Assembly: GCA_009911035.1 (NCBI GenBank)
Contig: QXWO01000022.1
Location: 16,906-80,905, forward strand
DNA from: Lachnospiraceae bacterium
Lineage (GTDB): Bacteria > Bacillota > Clostridia > Lachnospirales > Lachnospiraceae
DNA length: 64,000 nt
Reading direction: 5' to 3'
The notes below the pieces were generated by a model that saw only the letters and a list, made by a program, of their open reading frames with translations, did not search any database and had not been told where the DNA came from. This document shows positions 36,901-45,476 of the stretch, one piece after another (position 1 is the first letter of the stretch; each line of letters opens with the position of its first letter). Both the position numbers and the translations under genes were made by a program.

Positions 36901-37526
36901 AGCAGATAAAGAAGCTGGGAGACGTTAACGTGAATGCCATTGAGGACTATAAAAACCTTATGGAGCGCTACCAGTTTTTAAAGACCCAGCATGATGATCT
37001 GGTGGAGGCAGAAAAGACCCTGGAGGGCATTATCCTTGAACTGGATACCGCCATGCGTAAACAGTTTCATGATAAGTTTGCAGAGATTGGAAGGGAATTT
37101 GACAAGGTATTCAAGGAATTATTCGGCGGGGGCAAGGGCACACTGGAACTGATGGAGGACGAGGACGTTCTGGAAGCGGGCATCCGTATCATCGCCCAGC
37201 CGCCCGGAAAGAAGCTTCAGAATATGATGCAGCTTTCCGGCGGGGAGAAGGCACTTACAGCCATAGCTCTTTTGTTTGCCATCCAGAATCTGAAGCCTTC
37301 GCCTTTTTGTCTGCTGGACGAGATTGAGGCGGCGCTGGATGAAAATAATGTAACCCGGTTTGCGAAATATTTACATAAGCTTACAAAGAGCACCCAGTTC
37401 ATTGTAATTACCCACAGGAGGGGGACCATGGAGAAGGCCGACAGGCTTTACGGTATCACCATGCAGGAGAAGGGAATCTCCACTCTGGTAAGCGTAAATC
37501 TGATTGATAAGGAGTTGGATGACTGA
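33966..37526 (+). CDS. smc: Chromosome segregation protein SMC
   Basis: The 1186-residue ATPase condenses and helps segregate chromosomes. N-terminal head Walker A is GPNGSGKSN (31-39). Long coiled coils (about 170-500 and 670-1010) flank a hinge near 505-665 (EGYGGSVKKVM...RVVD-type region). The C-terminal head has the signature LSGGEKALTAIAL and Walker B FCLLDEIEAALDE. ATG 33966 gives MYLKSIEIHGFKSFA, the standard N terminus, with AGGTGG just upstream. The stop overlaps the ftsY start by one base. Confidence 0.96.
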   Translation: MYLKSIEIHGFKSFANKIVFKFHNGITGIVGPNGSGKSNVADAVRWVLGEQRIKQLRGASMQDVIFSGTEMRKPLGYAYVAITLDNSDHQLAIDFEEVTVARRIYRSGESEYLLNGAPCRLKDVNELFYDTGIGKEGYSIIGQGQIEKILSGKPEERRELFDEAAGIVKFKKRKVAAQKKLEDEKQNLVRVNDILSELEKQTGPLEKQSETARIYLKKKEELKKLDVNMFLLENNRLQEQLKTVQEKYEIASGDLEQTSGQYEKIKEEYGQIQGQIEALEQAIETERTSLTDTSVMRGKLEGEINVLKEQIKSAQSNEEHFKSRKEAIAREMNEKLLDKEGILSDKQVIDGQVAEIEKTRNEAREKLLVIQGRMEELNSYIESGKNTIIEALNSRATIKSKLGRYDTMTEQINIRKAELTSRLLRIKSDEAQQEAVISQLQEEFEKINGEIRSLNDSQEQKEEKLALIREELSGKDQKLRDAQVSYHQEKSRLEALTNLTERYEGYGGSVKKVMECKEKEKGIIGVVADIIKVDKKYETAIETALGGNIQNIVTDDEETAKRMIAFLKQTKAGRATFLPLTSMMRSQEFKNTDSLKEKGVIGLADTLVSIDSRYRNVAKSLLGRILVVDTVDNAVKIAKKFNYGIRMVTLEGELLAPGGAISGGAFKNSSNLLGRRREIEELEGRVRKFLKEIDILLNEIEMTKKERNKLRLDLEEDKASLQRKFIEQNTARLNVIKAQERKDEASEGSAELKAEEREIETQIEEIRANKREILQELEDSELLEKKTEQEIRKFQTELDEKRKEESEQSAHVSEWDVEVEKMLQQQQFHQQNVNRIDGEIDRFAKEMQEVEEGLKKGSEDMAAKLENIAAIEETVASSHTIQGDTEKKLREDMETKEKLAQKQKSFFADREALSEKMTGLDKEVYRLNSQKEKYQEALESQINYMWDEYEITLSDAAALRNEEMTDLSAMKKDISALKEQIKKLGDVNVNAIEDYKNLMERYQFLKTQHDDLVEAEKTLEGIILELDTAMRKQFHDKFAEIGREFDKVFKELFGGGKGTLELMEDEDVLEAGIRIIAQPPGKKLQNMMQLSGGEKALTAIALLFAIQNLKPSPFCLLDEIEAALDENNVTRFAKYLHKLTKSTQFIVITHRRGTMEKADRLYGITMQEKGISTLVSVNLIDKELDD

Positions 37527-38461
37527 TGGCAGGATTTTTCAGCAGATTAAAAGAGGGACTTAGCAAGACAAGGGACAATATTGTCCATGGGATTGACTCT
37601 GTTTTCAGCGGATTTTCTTCCATAGACGAAGAATTTTATGAGGAACTGGAAGAAATACTGATCATGGGGGATATCGGCGTCAACGCAACAGGGGATATTC
37701 TTGAGCGGCTGCGGCGTCAGGTGAAGGAAAACCACATCAAAGAACCGGCCCGGTGTAAGGAGTTCCTGATTGAAAGCATCAGGGAGCAGATGAAAGTGGA
37801 GGAAACCGCCTATGAATTTGAGCAGCAGCAGTCGGTGGTGCTGGTTATTGGCGTCAACGGTGTGGGAAAGACCACTTCCGTAGGTAAGCTGGCAGGGCTT
37901 TTAAAGAACCGGGGAAGGAAAGTGCTGATTGCAGCGGCGGACACTTACCGGGCGGCTGCCTGTGAGCAGCTCACCGAATGGGCGAACCGTGCAGGAGTGG
38001 ATATCATTACTGGGGCACAGGGGGCAGACCCCTCCAGTGTGGTGTATGATGCAGTGAGCGCGGCGAAGGCAAGGCATGTGGATGTGCTGATCTGTGACAC
38101 GGCAGGCAGGCTCCACAATAAAAAGAACCTGATGGAAGAATTAAAGAAAATGAACCGTATCATTGACAGGGAATTTCCAGGGGTGCACAGGGAAAATTTA
38201 ATTGTGCTGGACGGAACTACTGGGCAGAATGCCTTGAACCAGGCACGGGAATTTGGAGAGACTGCCAGCCTGACAGGAATTATCCTTACCAAGATGGACG
38301 GCACTTCCAAAGGAGGCATTGCCGTGGCAATCCAGTCGGAACTGAACATTCCTGTTAAGTATATAGGGGTGGGGGAAAAGCTGGACGATTTACAGAAATT
38401 TGATTCAGAGCAGTTCGTCAATGCGCTTTTTGATGTTGACGTGCAGGACAGTGATATGTGA
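37526..38461 (+). CDS. ftsY: Signal recognition particle receptor FtsY
   Basis: The 311-residue SRP GTPase docks ribosome-SRP complexes at the membrane. A short N domain (1-95) is followed by the G domain with GVNGVGKTTSVGKLAG, DTYRAAA, DTAGRLHN and TKMDGTSKG. It lacks the long acidic A domain of enteric FtsY. It is translationally coupled to smc. Its partner Ffh is encoded at 43340. Confidence 0.96.
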   Translation: MAGFFSRLKEGLSKTRDNIVHGIDSVFSGFSSIDEEFYEELEEILIMGDIGVNATGDILERLRRQVKENHIKEPARCKEFLIESIREQMKVEETAYEFEQQQSVVLVIGVNGVGKTTSVGKLAGLLKNRGRKVLIAAADTYRAAACEQLTEWANRAGVDIITGAQGADPSSVVYDAVSAAKARHVDVLICDTAGRLHNKKNLMEELKKMNRIIDREFPGVHRENLIVLDGTTGQNALNQAREFGETASLTGIILTKMDGTSKGGIAVAIQSELNIPVKYIGVGEKLDDLQKFDSEQFVNALFDVDVQDSDM

Positions 38462-38573
38462 ACGGTGCGGAAGGGATTTACATGTAACGGTTTAGATTCC
38501 GGGAATGATTTTTGGTCACCCGCTGGCTGTTACGGAATGGAACCTTTTACCGGATGTAAGAAGGGTGATTGTG

Positions 38574-39797
38574 ATGGATGATAAAATGTTGACACTGGAA
38601 AAATTTGAGGAAGCATCGGAAACGGTGAAAAAGGTGGCGCAGGAGACGAAACTGGTATACAGCGACTTCTACAGTGCACAGACAGAAAACAAGATTTATC
38701 TAAAGCCTGAAAATATGCAGTTTACCGGGGCATATAAGCTAAGAGGTGCTTATTATAAATTAAGTACCCTCTCAAAGGAGGAGCGGGATAAGGGACTTAT
38801 CACGGCCTCCGCAGGCAATCATGCCCAGGGGGTGGCCTATGCAGCAAAATGTTATGGTGCGAAGGCGGTCATAGTAATGCCAACCACTACGCCGCTTATC
38901 AAGGTAAACCGCACCAAGAATTATGGTGCGGAGGTTGTGCTTTTCGGAGATGTGTATGACGAAGCCTGTGAGTATGCCTACAGTCTCGCAAAGGAAAAGG
39001 GATATACCTTTATCCACCCCTTTGACGACCCGGCAGTGGCTACCGGACAGGGAACCATTGCCATGGAAATTTTTAAGGAGCTTCCGCTGGTGGATTATAT
39101 TCTGGTGCCTGTGGGCGGCGGCGGTCTTGCCACAGGAGTCTCCACCCTTGCAAAACTTTTAAATCCCAAGATCAAAGTTATCGGCGTGGAACCGGAAGGG
39201 GCAGGCTGCCTGAAAGCTTCCATTGACGCCGGAAAAGTCGTTACTTTAGATCATGTGAGTACCATTGCGGACGGTACTGCAGTAAAGACGCCGGGGGAGA
39301 ATATTTTCCCGTATTTGTGCAAAAATCTCGATGATATTATAACGATTCCTGATGAAGAACTAGTGGTGGCTTTCCTGGATATGGTGGAGAACCACAAGAT
39401 GGTAGTGGAAAATTCAGGGCTTCTCACGGTGGCGGCATTAAAGCATCTGAATGTGAAGAAGAAAAAGGTGGTGGCCATCTTAAGCGGCGGAAACATGGAT
39501 GTGATCACCATGTCCAGCGTGGTACAGCAGGGGCTTATTTTGAGGGACAGGATTTTTACGGTATCGGTACTTCTTCCTGATAAGCCGGGCGAGTTGAGCC
39601 ATGTGGCAGATGTGATAGCCAAAGAAAGCGGAAATGTGATTAAACTGGAACATAACCAGTTCGTTTCCATCAACAGGAATGCCGCTGTGGAGCTGCGCAT
39701 TACCCTGGAAGCCTTTGGAACGGAACATAAGCATCAGATTATACAGGCATTAGAGCGCAATGGATATAAGCCCAGGCTGGTGCGGGCGAACATTTAA
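38574..39797 (+). CDS. ilvA: Threonine ammonia-lyase with ACT-like domain
   Basis: This PLP enzyme deaminates threonine to 2-oxobutyrate for isoleucine synthesis or catabolism. The 407-residue protein has FTGAYKLRGAYY with K55 binding PLP, SAGNHAQGVAY, and the phosphate-cupping loop PVGGGGLATG. The last ~80 residues form one ACT-like regulatory domain (TVSVLLPDKPGELSHVADVI). That length matches the TdcB-with-ACT subgroup rather than the 500-residue biosynthetic form, so the symbol could also be tdcB. ATG 38574 follows AAGGGTG. No T-box leader was seen in the 112-base gap. Confidence 0.9.
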   Translation: MDDKMLTLEKFEEASETVKKVAQETKLVYSDFYSAQTENKIYLKPENMQFTGAYKLRGAYYKLSTLSKEERDKGLITASAGNHAQGVAYAAKCYGAKAVIVMPTTTPLIKVNRTKNYGAEVVLFGDVYDEACEYAYSLAKEKGYTFIHPFDDPAVATGQGTIAMEIFKELPLVDYILVPVGGGGLATGVSTLAKLLNPKIKVIGVEPEGAGCLKASIDAGKVVTLDHVSTIADGTAVKTPGENIFPYLCKNLDDIITIPDEELVVAFLDMVENHKMVVENSGLLTVAALKHLNVKKKKVVAILSGGNMDVITMSSVVQQGLILRDRIFTVSVLLPDKPGELSHVADVIAKESGNVIKLEHNQFVSINRNAAVELRITLEAFGTEHKHQIIQALERNGYKPRLVRANI

Positions 39798-39818
39798 GGC
39801 CAGACGCATATATTTTCA

Positions 39819-39856
39819 AAGAAAAACCGCATACTATGGTATGTGGTTTTTCTTTG
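39819..39856. terminator. Terminator after the threonine ammonia-lyase gene
   Basis: AAAGAAAAACC plus GCATAC pairs almost perfectly with GTATGTGGTTTTTCTTT around a TATG loop. It could work in both directions. A second hairpin follows (GGATGTCTGG 39868-39877 / CCAGGCATCC 39883-39892). Confidence 0.9.
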
Positions 39857-39899
39857 ATTTAACAGAAGGATGTCTGGCAAGGCCAGGCATCCGCTGTTT

Positions 39900-39935
39900 A
39901 CAATAAGCTGTCCTGCAGGGGCAGTATCTGACAGG
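39900..39935. repeat. ACAATAAG-type intergenic repeat
   Basis: ACAATAAGCTGTCCTGCAGG lies directly after a GGATG...CATCC hairpin (39868-39892) and matches the first half of the 37-base unit at 9238. The context is like the copy at 45477. Confidence 0.55.
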
Positions 39936-39943
39936 AGAGAAAT

Positions 39944-40801
39944 ATGCGTACTGGAAATCTTTTAAAAAAATATCTTACAATCACACTGGCTTCCATCGTA
40001 TTTGGAGCGGGGATCAGTCTTTTTATTGATCCCAATAATCTTGCGCCGGGCGGTGTGTCCGGGCTTTCCATTATTTTAAACCGTCTGGTCCCGGTGGAAA
40101 CGGGGACCTTGTTTTTACTTATCAATATACCAATCATACTTTTGGGGATGTGGAAATTCGGGTTTAAATTTATTTTTTCCACCCTGTATGCAATTTTTGC
40201 TATTTCCGTGTTTACCAATTGGTTTGAGCGGATGCAGCCCTGCACCAGTTCTCCTCTTTTAGGAGCTGTGTTCGGGGGCAGTCTTGTGGCAGCAGGCATA
40301 GGGTTCGTGATGCGGGCCGGGGGTACCACAGGAGGGACGGATATTCTGGTAAAATGTATGAAGCTGAAAAAGCCCCATCTGAAAACAGGTACTATTTTTT
40401 TGGCCATAGATTCTGTTATCATCGGAATCGGGGGACTTGTTTTCGGGAATGTAGAAGGGGTTTTGTACAGCATTATATCTGCAGCGGCAACTTCCCGGGT
40501 GCTGGATTTGATTTTATACGGAAGGGATGAGGCAAGGCTGATTTATATTATCAGCAATTATGCGGAGGCAATCACGGAACGGATTTTACAGGAACTGCAT
40601 ACCGGTGTCACTTATCTGAAAGGAGCCGGGGCCTACAAGAAGGAGGAAAAGCAGATCATCCTGTGTGTGGTAAAAAAAACAGGGGCATATAAAGTGGAGG
40701 AGATCGTAAAACAGGAGGATGAAAATGCATTCATGATTGTTTCCAACGCAAAGGAGATATACGGGGAGGGGTATAAGAGTTATTTTGGAGAGAAACTGTG
40801 A
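39944..40801 (+). CDS. YitT family membrane protein
   Basis: The 285-residue protein has five hydrophobic helices in the first ~180 residues, including GAGISLFIDPNNLAPGGVSGLSIIL, the family signature. A cytosolic C-terminal DUF2179 domain (about 200-285, TEAITERILQELHTGVTYLKG-like) follows. It is a membrane protein of unknown transport or regulatory role. AGGAGAG lies 6 bases before the ATG. It appears monocistronic. Confidence 0.9.
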   Translation: MRTGNLLKKYLTITLASIVFGAGISLFIDPNNLAPGGVSGLSIILNRLVPVETGTLFLLINIPIILLGMWKFGFKFIFSTLYAIFAISVFTNWFERMQPCTSSPLLGAVFGGSLVAAGIGFVMRAGGTTGGTDILVKCMKLKKPHLKTGTIFLAIDSVIIGIGGLVFGNVEGVLYSIISAAATSRVLDLILYGRDEARLIYIISNYAEAITERILQELHTGVTYLKGAGAYKKEEKQIILCVVKKTGAYKVEEIVKQEDENAFMIVSNAKEIYGEGYKSYFGEKL

Positions 40802-40819
40802 ATTGGTAAGGATAAACAA

Positions 40820-40848
40820 TTGAAAAAGATTTGATTTCATACTATACT
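40820..40848 (+). promoter_or_regulatory. Promoter of the GH25 gene
   Basis: TTGAAA (40820-40825), 17 bases, then TATACT (40843-40848), 53 bases before the start. Confidence 0.65.
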
Positions 40849-40900
40849 AGACCATGTAGAAAAGACGCATTTTTACCGGAAAGGTTCAGAAGAAAAGAAA

Positions 40901-41995
40901 ATGAATGTGAAAGCCATGAGAAGAAACAGAAGAAAACAGAAAATCAGCCTGATTACCAATATTATTTTCAGCCTGATCACTTTGAGCGCCCTGACAGGAT
41001 GCATTATTCTGCTTTTACAGAATTACAGCCTGCGGAACCGGAGCCAGGAAGCCATGAGCAGAATAGAGGAATTTGAGAGTATCAGGGAGGAATTTAAATA
41101 CAGCCAGGCTGACCTTGATTCCTATACTCAGGAGGCGGCTGCGGCGGGGAGCACGGCAGGGAAAGAAGAAGTTTTAGGGGAGCTAAAGCAGAGAATTCTC
41201 GGCGGTGAGAGTACGGTAGCGGTATTCCGCAGCCTTTTCCCGGAGGATGTAGTGGTTTATGCTGACGGGGGATATCATTTCTTTCCCATTTCCGATTCTT
41301 TAAAAAAACACAATTATGTATATGACAATTTTGTAAAGCAGGATAACGGAGAGGTGGTCTATATGGATGACACCCAGGAAATCCATTCGGCAAAAGGCAT
41401 TGATGTCTCCAGGCATCAGGGGAAAATCGACTGGGACAGGGTTGGCGGAAACGATATTTCTTATGCCTTTATCCGTGCAGGCTACCGGGGCAGTTCAGAG
41501 GGCAAGCTGGTGGAGGACGAATATTTTGAGGACAATATAAAGGGCGCTCTGGATAATGACATTGCCGTTGGGATTTATTTTTATACCCAGGCTGTGACGG
41601 AAAAAGAAGCGGAGGAGGAAGCAGAGTTTGTGCTGGATCTGATCAAGGATTATGATATCTCCTACCCGGTGGTGCTGGATTTGGAAGAAACTGGGAGTGA
41701 TACAGCAAGAACTGCCGAAATGACGAAGGAGGAATACACAAAAGCGGCAGTTGCCTTTTGCAAAACCATCCAGTCAGCAGGCTATACACCCATGATTTAT
41801 GGGAACTTAAAGACATTTATGATTATGCTGGACATGGAGCAGATTGAAGAATATGACAAATGGTTTGCCTACTATGACACACCTGTTTATTTCCCCTATG
41901 ATTTTGCCATCTGGCAGTATTCTTCCAAGGGAAGCGTCGGCGGAGTCAATGGTGACGTGGATTTGAATGTGTGCATGAAAGACTATTTACAGTAA
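40901..41995 (+). CDS. Membrane-anchored GH25 muramidase
   Basis: The 364-residue protein has a basic N terminus and one transmembrane helix (about 15-40), then a short coiled segment (about 45-100). The glycoside hydrolase 25 domain runs from about residue 165. The catalytic region starts DVSRHQGKIDW, continues with YAFIRAGYRG, and has the acidic pair in VVLDLEETG. It ends with FAIWQYSSKGSVGGVNGDVDLN, the normal GH25 closing motif. It cleaves the glycan of peptidoglycan outside the membrane. LTGC inside the helix could be a lipobox, but the helix continues beyond it, so an uncleaved anchor is preferred. Confidence 0.9.
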   Translation: MNVKAMRRNRRKQKISLITNIIFSLITLSALTGCIILLLQNYSLRNRSQEAMSRIEEFESIREEFKYSQADLDSYTQEAAAAGSTAGKEEVLGELKQRILGGESTVAVFRSLFPEDVVVYADGGYHFFPISDSLKKHNYVYDNFVKQDNGEVVYMDDTQEIHSAKGIDVSRHQGKIDWDRVGGNDISYAFIRAGYRGSSEGKLVEDEYFEDNIKGALDNDIAVGIYFYTQAVTEKEAEEEAEFVLDLIKDYDISYPVVLDLEETGSDTARTAEMTKEEYTKAAVAFCKTIQSAGYTPMIYGNLKTFMIMLDMEQIEEYDKWFAYYDTPVYFPYDFAIWQYSSKGSVGGVNGDVDLNVCMKDYLQ

Positions 41996-42047
41996 ATCAA
42001 AAAACTTTATGTTTTTTGGAAAAAGAGGAATAGGAAGCGGTTCAGAC

Positions 42048-42890
42048 ATGGAAGGAATCCGGGACTCAGTAAAAAGCGGATATCTGATGGAGAAATTCAG
42101 GCTGTTTCACTTAAAAGACAACAGCCCGGGCGAGTATGCCTACCACTACCATGATTTTCATAAATTGATCTGGTTCATCAAAGGGGATGTGGAATATCAT
42201 ATTGAGGGAAAAAGCTACAGGCTGGAACCCCACGACATCCTGCTGGTAAATAAAGGGGAAATACATAAGCCTTTTGTCAATGCTGATATCACATATGAAA
42301 GGTATGTTTTTTATATTTCCAGCGAGTATCTGGAAGAACATTCGGAGGAGGAAAGCAGTCTTGATTTGTGTTTTCTCATGTCCCGGAAAGAACAGGGACA
42401 TGTGATCCGTTTATCCCCCGCCTTAAGCAGAACTTTATTTGAGACAGTAAAGCTTCTTGAGAAGGCAGAAAGCGGGAACGAATATGCAGGGGAGATGTAC
42501 AGCAGGATACTTTTTCTGAAACTGCTGATTGAACTTAACAGATGCTGCATTGATAATCCGGAGGTGTTCCACAAGACTGCCAGATACGATAAAAAGATTG
42601 TGGAGATGATCCACTATATCAATGAAAATCTGGCGGAGGATCTAACCATAGAGACACTGTCCGTACAGTTTTATTTAAGTAAGTATCATATGATGCGGAA
42701 ATTTAAGGAAGAAACAGGATACTCCATGCATCAGTATATACTGGAGAAGCGGATACTTGCGGCAAAGAATCTGATACTGGCAGGGGCGCCCGCCACGGTT
42801 GCAAGCCTGGAGTGCGGGTTTAAGGATTATTCAACCTTCAGCAGGGCATATAAGAAACTGCTGGGGCAGTTACCTTCACAAAGTTATTGA
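42048..42890 (+). CDS. AraC family transcriptional regulator
   Basis: The ~280-residue regulator has an N-terminal cupin-like sensing domain (YHYHDFHKLIWFIKG, HDILLVNKGEIHKP). The C-terminal pair of HTH motifs is ETLSVQFYLSKYHMMRKFKEETGYS and VASLECGFKDYSTFSRAYKK. ATG 42048 has AGGAAG at suitable spacing. An ATG at 42009 in the same frame lacks a site. The effector and targets are unknown. Terminator 42931 follows. Confidence 0.85.
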   Translation: MEGIRDSVKSGYLMEKFRLFHLKDNSPGEYAYHYHDFHKLIWFIKGDVEYHIEGKSYRLEPHDILLVNKGEIHKPFVNADITYERYVFYISSEYLEEHSEEESSLDLCFLMSRKEQGHVIRLSPALSRTLFETVKLLEKAESGNEYAGEMYSRILFLKLLIELNRCCIDNPEVFHKTARYDKKIVEMIHYINENLAEDLTIETLSVQFYLSKYHMMRKFKEETGYSMHQYILEKRILAAKNLILAGAPATVASLECGFKDYSTFSRAYKKLLGQLPSQSY

Positions 42891-42930
42891 AAAGTCAGAG
42901 TCCCTGCCGCCTATGAAAAGAAATTATCAG

Positions 42931-42967
42931 CCTGTCAAGGGATTTTGCTTGACAGGTTTTCTTTTTT
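42931..42967 (+). terminator. Terminator after the AraC gene
   Basis: CCTGTCAAG (42931-42939), loop GGATTTTG, CTTGACAGG (42948-42956), then a T-rich run. The 3' arm also contains the -35 box of the next promoter. Confidence 0.88.
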
Positions 42968-42977
42968 GTAGTATGCT
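42949..42977 (+). promoter_or_regulatory. ylxM-ffh promoter overlapping a terminator
   Basis: TTGACA (42949-42954), 17 bases, TATGCT (42972-42977), 17 bases before the ylxM start, implying a very short 5' leader. Confidence 0.7.
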
Positions 42978-42994
42978 CTTTTAGGTGATAAGAG

Positions 42995-43336
42995 ATGGAA
43001 AAGATTGTTGAGCAGGGACTTTTGTATGATTTTTATGGGGAATTACTGACAGAGCATCAGAAGAAGATTTATGAAGATGTGGTGTATCATGATTTTTCAT
43101 TCTCGGAAATCGCCCAGGCAAATGGTATTTCCCGCCAGGGAGTCCATGATATGGTCAGGCGGTGCAACCACATTCTTGAAGAATATGAGGACAGACTGCA
43201 TTTAGTTGCACGGTTTATGAAAATAAAGGAAAATGTCGGCATGCTTTTGGAGCTGACGGATGATCCGGAACTGGCAAGGGATGAGCTGGCAAAAGAGGTC
43301 AGGCTTATATCCCGCCAGATATTAGAGGAGCTTTGA
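42995..43336 (+). CDS. ylxM: UPF0122 protein YlxM, SRP-associated
   Basis: The 113-residue helical protein has a sigma-70 region 4-like HTH (YEDVVYHDFSFSEIAQANGISRQGVHDMVRRC). YlxM is encoded next to ffh across Firmicutes, and streptococcal homologues bind SRP and modulate Ffh GTPase. It lies 3 bases upstream of ffh. Confidence 0.93.
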   Translation: MEKIVEQGLLYDFYGELLTEHQKKIYEDVVYHDFSFSEIAQANGISRQGVHDMVRRCNHILEEYEDRLHLVARFMKIKENVGMLLELTDDPELARDELAKEVRLISRQILEEL

Positions 43337-43339
43337 TTT

Positions 43340-44698
43340 ATGGCATTTGAAAGTCTAACGGATAAACTGCAGAATGTATTTAAGAACCTCCGCAGTAAGG
43401 GAAGGCTTACAGAGGAGGATGTGAAAACTGCCTTGAAGGAGGTCAAGCTTGCGCTGTTGGAAGCAGACGTAAACTTTAAGGTGGTTAAGCAGTTTATTAA
43501 GGCAGTGGAGGAGCGGGCAATAGGCTCCGACGTTATGAATGGCCTGAACCCGGGCCAGATGGTCATTAAGATCGTCAATGAAGAAATGGTTGCCCTTATG
43601 GGGTCGGAGACAACGGAAATCCGGATGCAGCCGGGTAAGTCGATCACCACGATTATGATGTGCGGCCTGCAGGGTGCAGGTAAGACCACGACAACGGCAA
43701 AGATTGCCGGAAAACTGAAATTAAAGGGAAAGAAACCCCTTCTTGTGGCATGTGACGTTTATAGGCCGGCGGCCATTAAACAGTTGCAGGTCAACGGTGA
43801 GAAGCAGCAGGTGGACGTGTTTTCCATGGGCGATAACCAAAGTCCTGTGGATATTGCAAAAGGGGCCATTGAACATGCCAAAAAGAATGGCCACAATGTG
43901 GTGATTTTAGATACGGCAGGGCGTCTTCATATTGACGAAGACATGATGGAAGAACTAGAAAATATTAAAAAACATGTGGATGTCCATCAGACCCTTTTGG
44001 TGGTGGATGCCATGACCGGACAGGATGCGGTCACGGTGGCAAAGGAATTTGATGATAAAATTGTGATAGACGGTGTGGTTCTCTCCAAAATGGACGGCGA
44101 TACCAGAGGCGGTGCAGCTCTTTCCGTAAAGGCAGTGACAGGCAAGCCGATTCTGTATGTGGGTATGGGAGAAAAGCTTTCGGATCTGGAGCAGTTTTAC
44201 CCCGACAGAATGGCGGGACGTATCTTAGGGATGGGGGATGTGCTCTCCCTGATTGAAAAAGCCCAGGAAAATCTTTCCGTGGATGGGGAAAAAGAAAAGG
44301 AAATGGCAGCCCGGATGAAGAAGGGCAAGTTTGATTTCGAGGACTATCTGGAAAGTATGAAGCAGATGCGGAAAATGGGCGGCCTTACCAGTATCCTAAG
44401 TATGATGCCGGGCATGGGGAAACAGCTTGGCAATATTGAGTCCATGATCGACGAGAGCCAGCTTAATAAGACGGAGGCAATCATTTTAAGCATGACGCCG
44501 GAAGAGCGCCGTAATCCCAAGCTTTTGAACTTAAGCAGAAAGAGCCGGATTGCAAGAGGCGCCGGCGTGGATATGGCGGTGGTCAACAGGTTTGTAAAGC
44601 AGTTTGAACAGTCTCAGAAGATGATGAAGCAGATGCCCGGACTGATGGGCGGCGGTAAACGCAGGGGAGGATTCGGAGGCATGAGATTCCCATTTTAA
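43340..44698 (+). CDS. ffh: Signal recognition particle protein Ffh
   Basis: The 452-residue SRP GTPase binds signal sequences and 4.5S RNA. The N domain (1-90) is followed by a G domain with GLQGAGKTTTTAKIAG, DVYRPAA, DTAGRLHID and SKMDGDTRGG. The methionine-rich M domain runs from about 325 (MKQMRKMGGLTSILSMMPGMG). It ends in a glycine/arginine tail. Its membrane receptor FtsY is encoded 5 kb upstream. Confidence 0.96.
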   Translation: MAFESLTDKLQNVFKNLRSKGRLTEEDVKTALKEVKLALLEADVNFKVVKQFIKAVEERAIGSDVMNGLNPGQMVIKIVNEEMVALMGSETTEIRMQPGKSITTIMMCGLQGAGKTTTTAKIAGKLKLKGKKPLLVACDVYRPAAIKQLQVNGEKQQVDVFSMGDNQSPVDIAKGAIEHAKKNGHNVVILDTAGRLHIDEDMMEELENIKKHVDVHQTLLVVDAMTGQDAVTVAKEFDDKIVIDGVVLSKMDGDTRGGAALSVKAVTGKPILYVGMGEKLSDLEQFYPDRMAGRILGMGDVLSLIEKAQENLSVDGEKEKEMAARMKKGKFDFEDYLESMKQMRKMGGLTSILSMMPGMGKQLGNIESMIDESQLNKTEAIILSMTPEERRNPKLLNLSRKSRIARGAGVDMAVVNRFVKQFEQSQKMMKQMPGLMGGGKRRGGFGGMRFPF

Positions 44699-44864
44699 AC
44701 CCGGCGGTAAAGGGCCGGACGTATGCCGGTGCGTATCGCTGCAGGTGCATGGAAAGCAGGCAGTAGTGTATGTTGAAAATGGAGGCAGTTTTCTAAAGGC
44801 GGACCGTCTTTAGGGGCAATGTTTCCTTTCATAATAAAAATTTTAATCACGGAGGTGAAAGAAC

Positions 44865-45110
44865 ATGGCAGTAAAAATCAGATTAAGAAGAATGGGTCAG
44901 AAGAAAGCTCCTTTCTATAGAATCGTTGTTGCAGACTCCAGATCTCCCAGAGACGGAAAATGTATCGAGGAAATCGGAACTTATGACCCCAAGACAGATC
45001 CCAGCACTTTTCATGTAAATGAAGAACTGGCTAAGAAATGGCTCGCAAACGGCGCTCAGCCTACAGAAGTTGTCAGCAAGATTTTCAAGCAGGCAGGCAT
45101 TGAAAAATAA
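44865..45110 (+). CDS. rpsP: 30S ribosomal protein bS16
   Basis: The 81-residue protein begins [30 protein letters not shown]-type (standard bS16 start) and has [11 protein letters not shown] very strong GGAGGTGA precedes it. It lies 166 bases after ffh. That gap has GC-rich partial hairpins but no clear terminator. Confidence 0.97.
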   Translation: MAVKIRLRRMGQKKAPFYRIVVADSRSPRDGKCIEEIGTYDPKTDPSTFHVNEELAKKWLANGAQPTEVVSKIFKQAGIEK

Positions 45111-45141
45111 GAAAAGTTGACAGACCTTTTGGAGGTGTACG

Positions 45142-45369
45142 ATGAAGGAATTAGTTGAAATAATTGCAAAAGCGCTTGTTGAGCATCCGGACGAGGTGGT
45201 AGTTACCCAGAAGGAAGAAGGTAAGCATATTACCCTTGAGCTTCATGTGGCGGCATCCGATATGGGAAAAGTAATCGGAAAGCAGGGAAGAATTGCAAAG
45301 GCGATCCGTTCTGTGGTTAAGGCTGCATCATCTAGGGAAAATCAGAAGGTGGACGTGGAAATCGTCTGA
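45142..45369 (+). CDS. khpA: KH domain RNA-binding protein
   Basis: The 75-residue single type-II KH domain has the GxxG loop in VIGKQGRIAKAIR. KhpA-type proteins act with KhpB in RNA binding linked to cell division and translation in Firmicutes. It sits in the conserved place between rpsP and rimM. GGAGGTG lies upstream of the ATG. Confidence 0.95.
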   Translation: MKELVEIIAKALVEHPDEVVVTQKEEGKHITLELHVAASDMGKVIGKQGRIAKAIRSVVKAASSRENQKVDVEIV

Positions 45370-45436
45370 ACCGGAAACAAGTATTTTGTATCAGATGCCG
45401 GAGTGCGGAGCATGACGGTGTTTGGAATGGACAGGA

Positions 45437-45473
45437 AAAGGATGTTCCTTTGTTTTAAACGGGAACATCCTTT
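45437..45473 (+). terminator. Terminator after khpA
   Basis: AAAGGATGTTCC (45437-45448) pairs with GGAACATCCTTT (45462-45473), a perfect 12-bp stem. Confidence 0.8.
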
Positions 45474-45476
45474 GTT

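Noticed and set aside
38462-38573. T-box or attenuator before the threonine ammonia-lyase gene
   Set aside because: The gap is only 112 bases and shows neither a TGGNACC-type T-box sequence nor a terminator.
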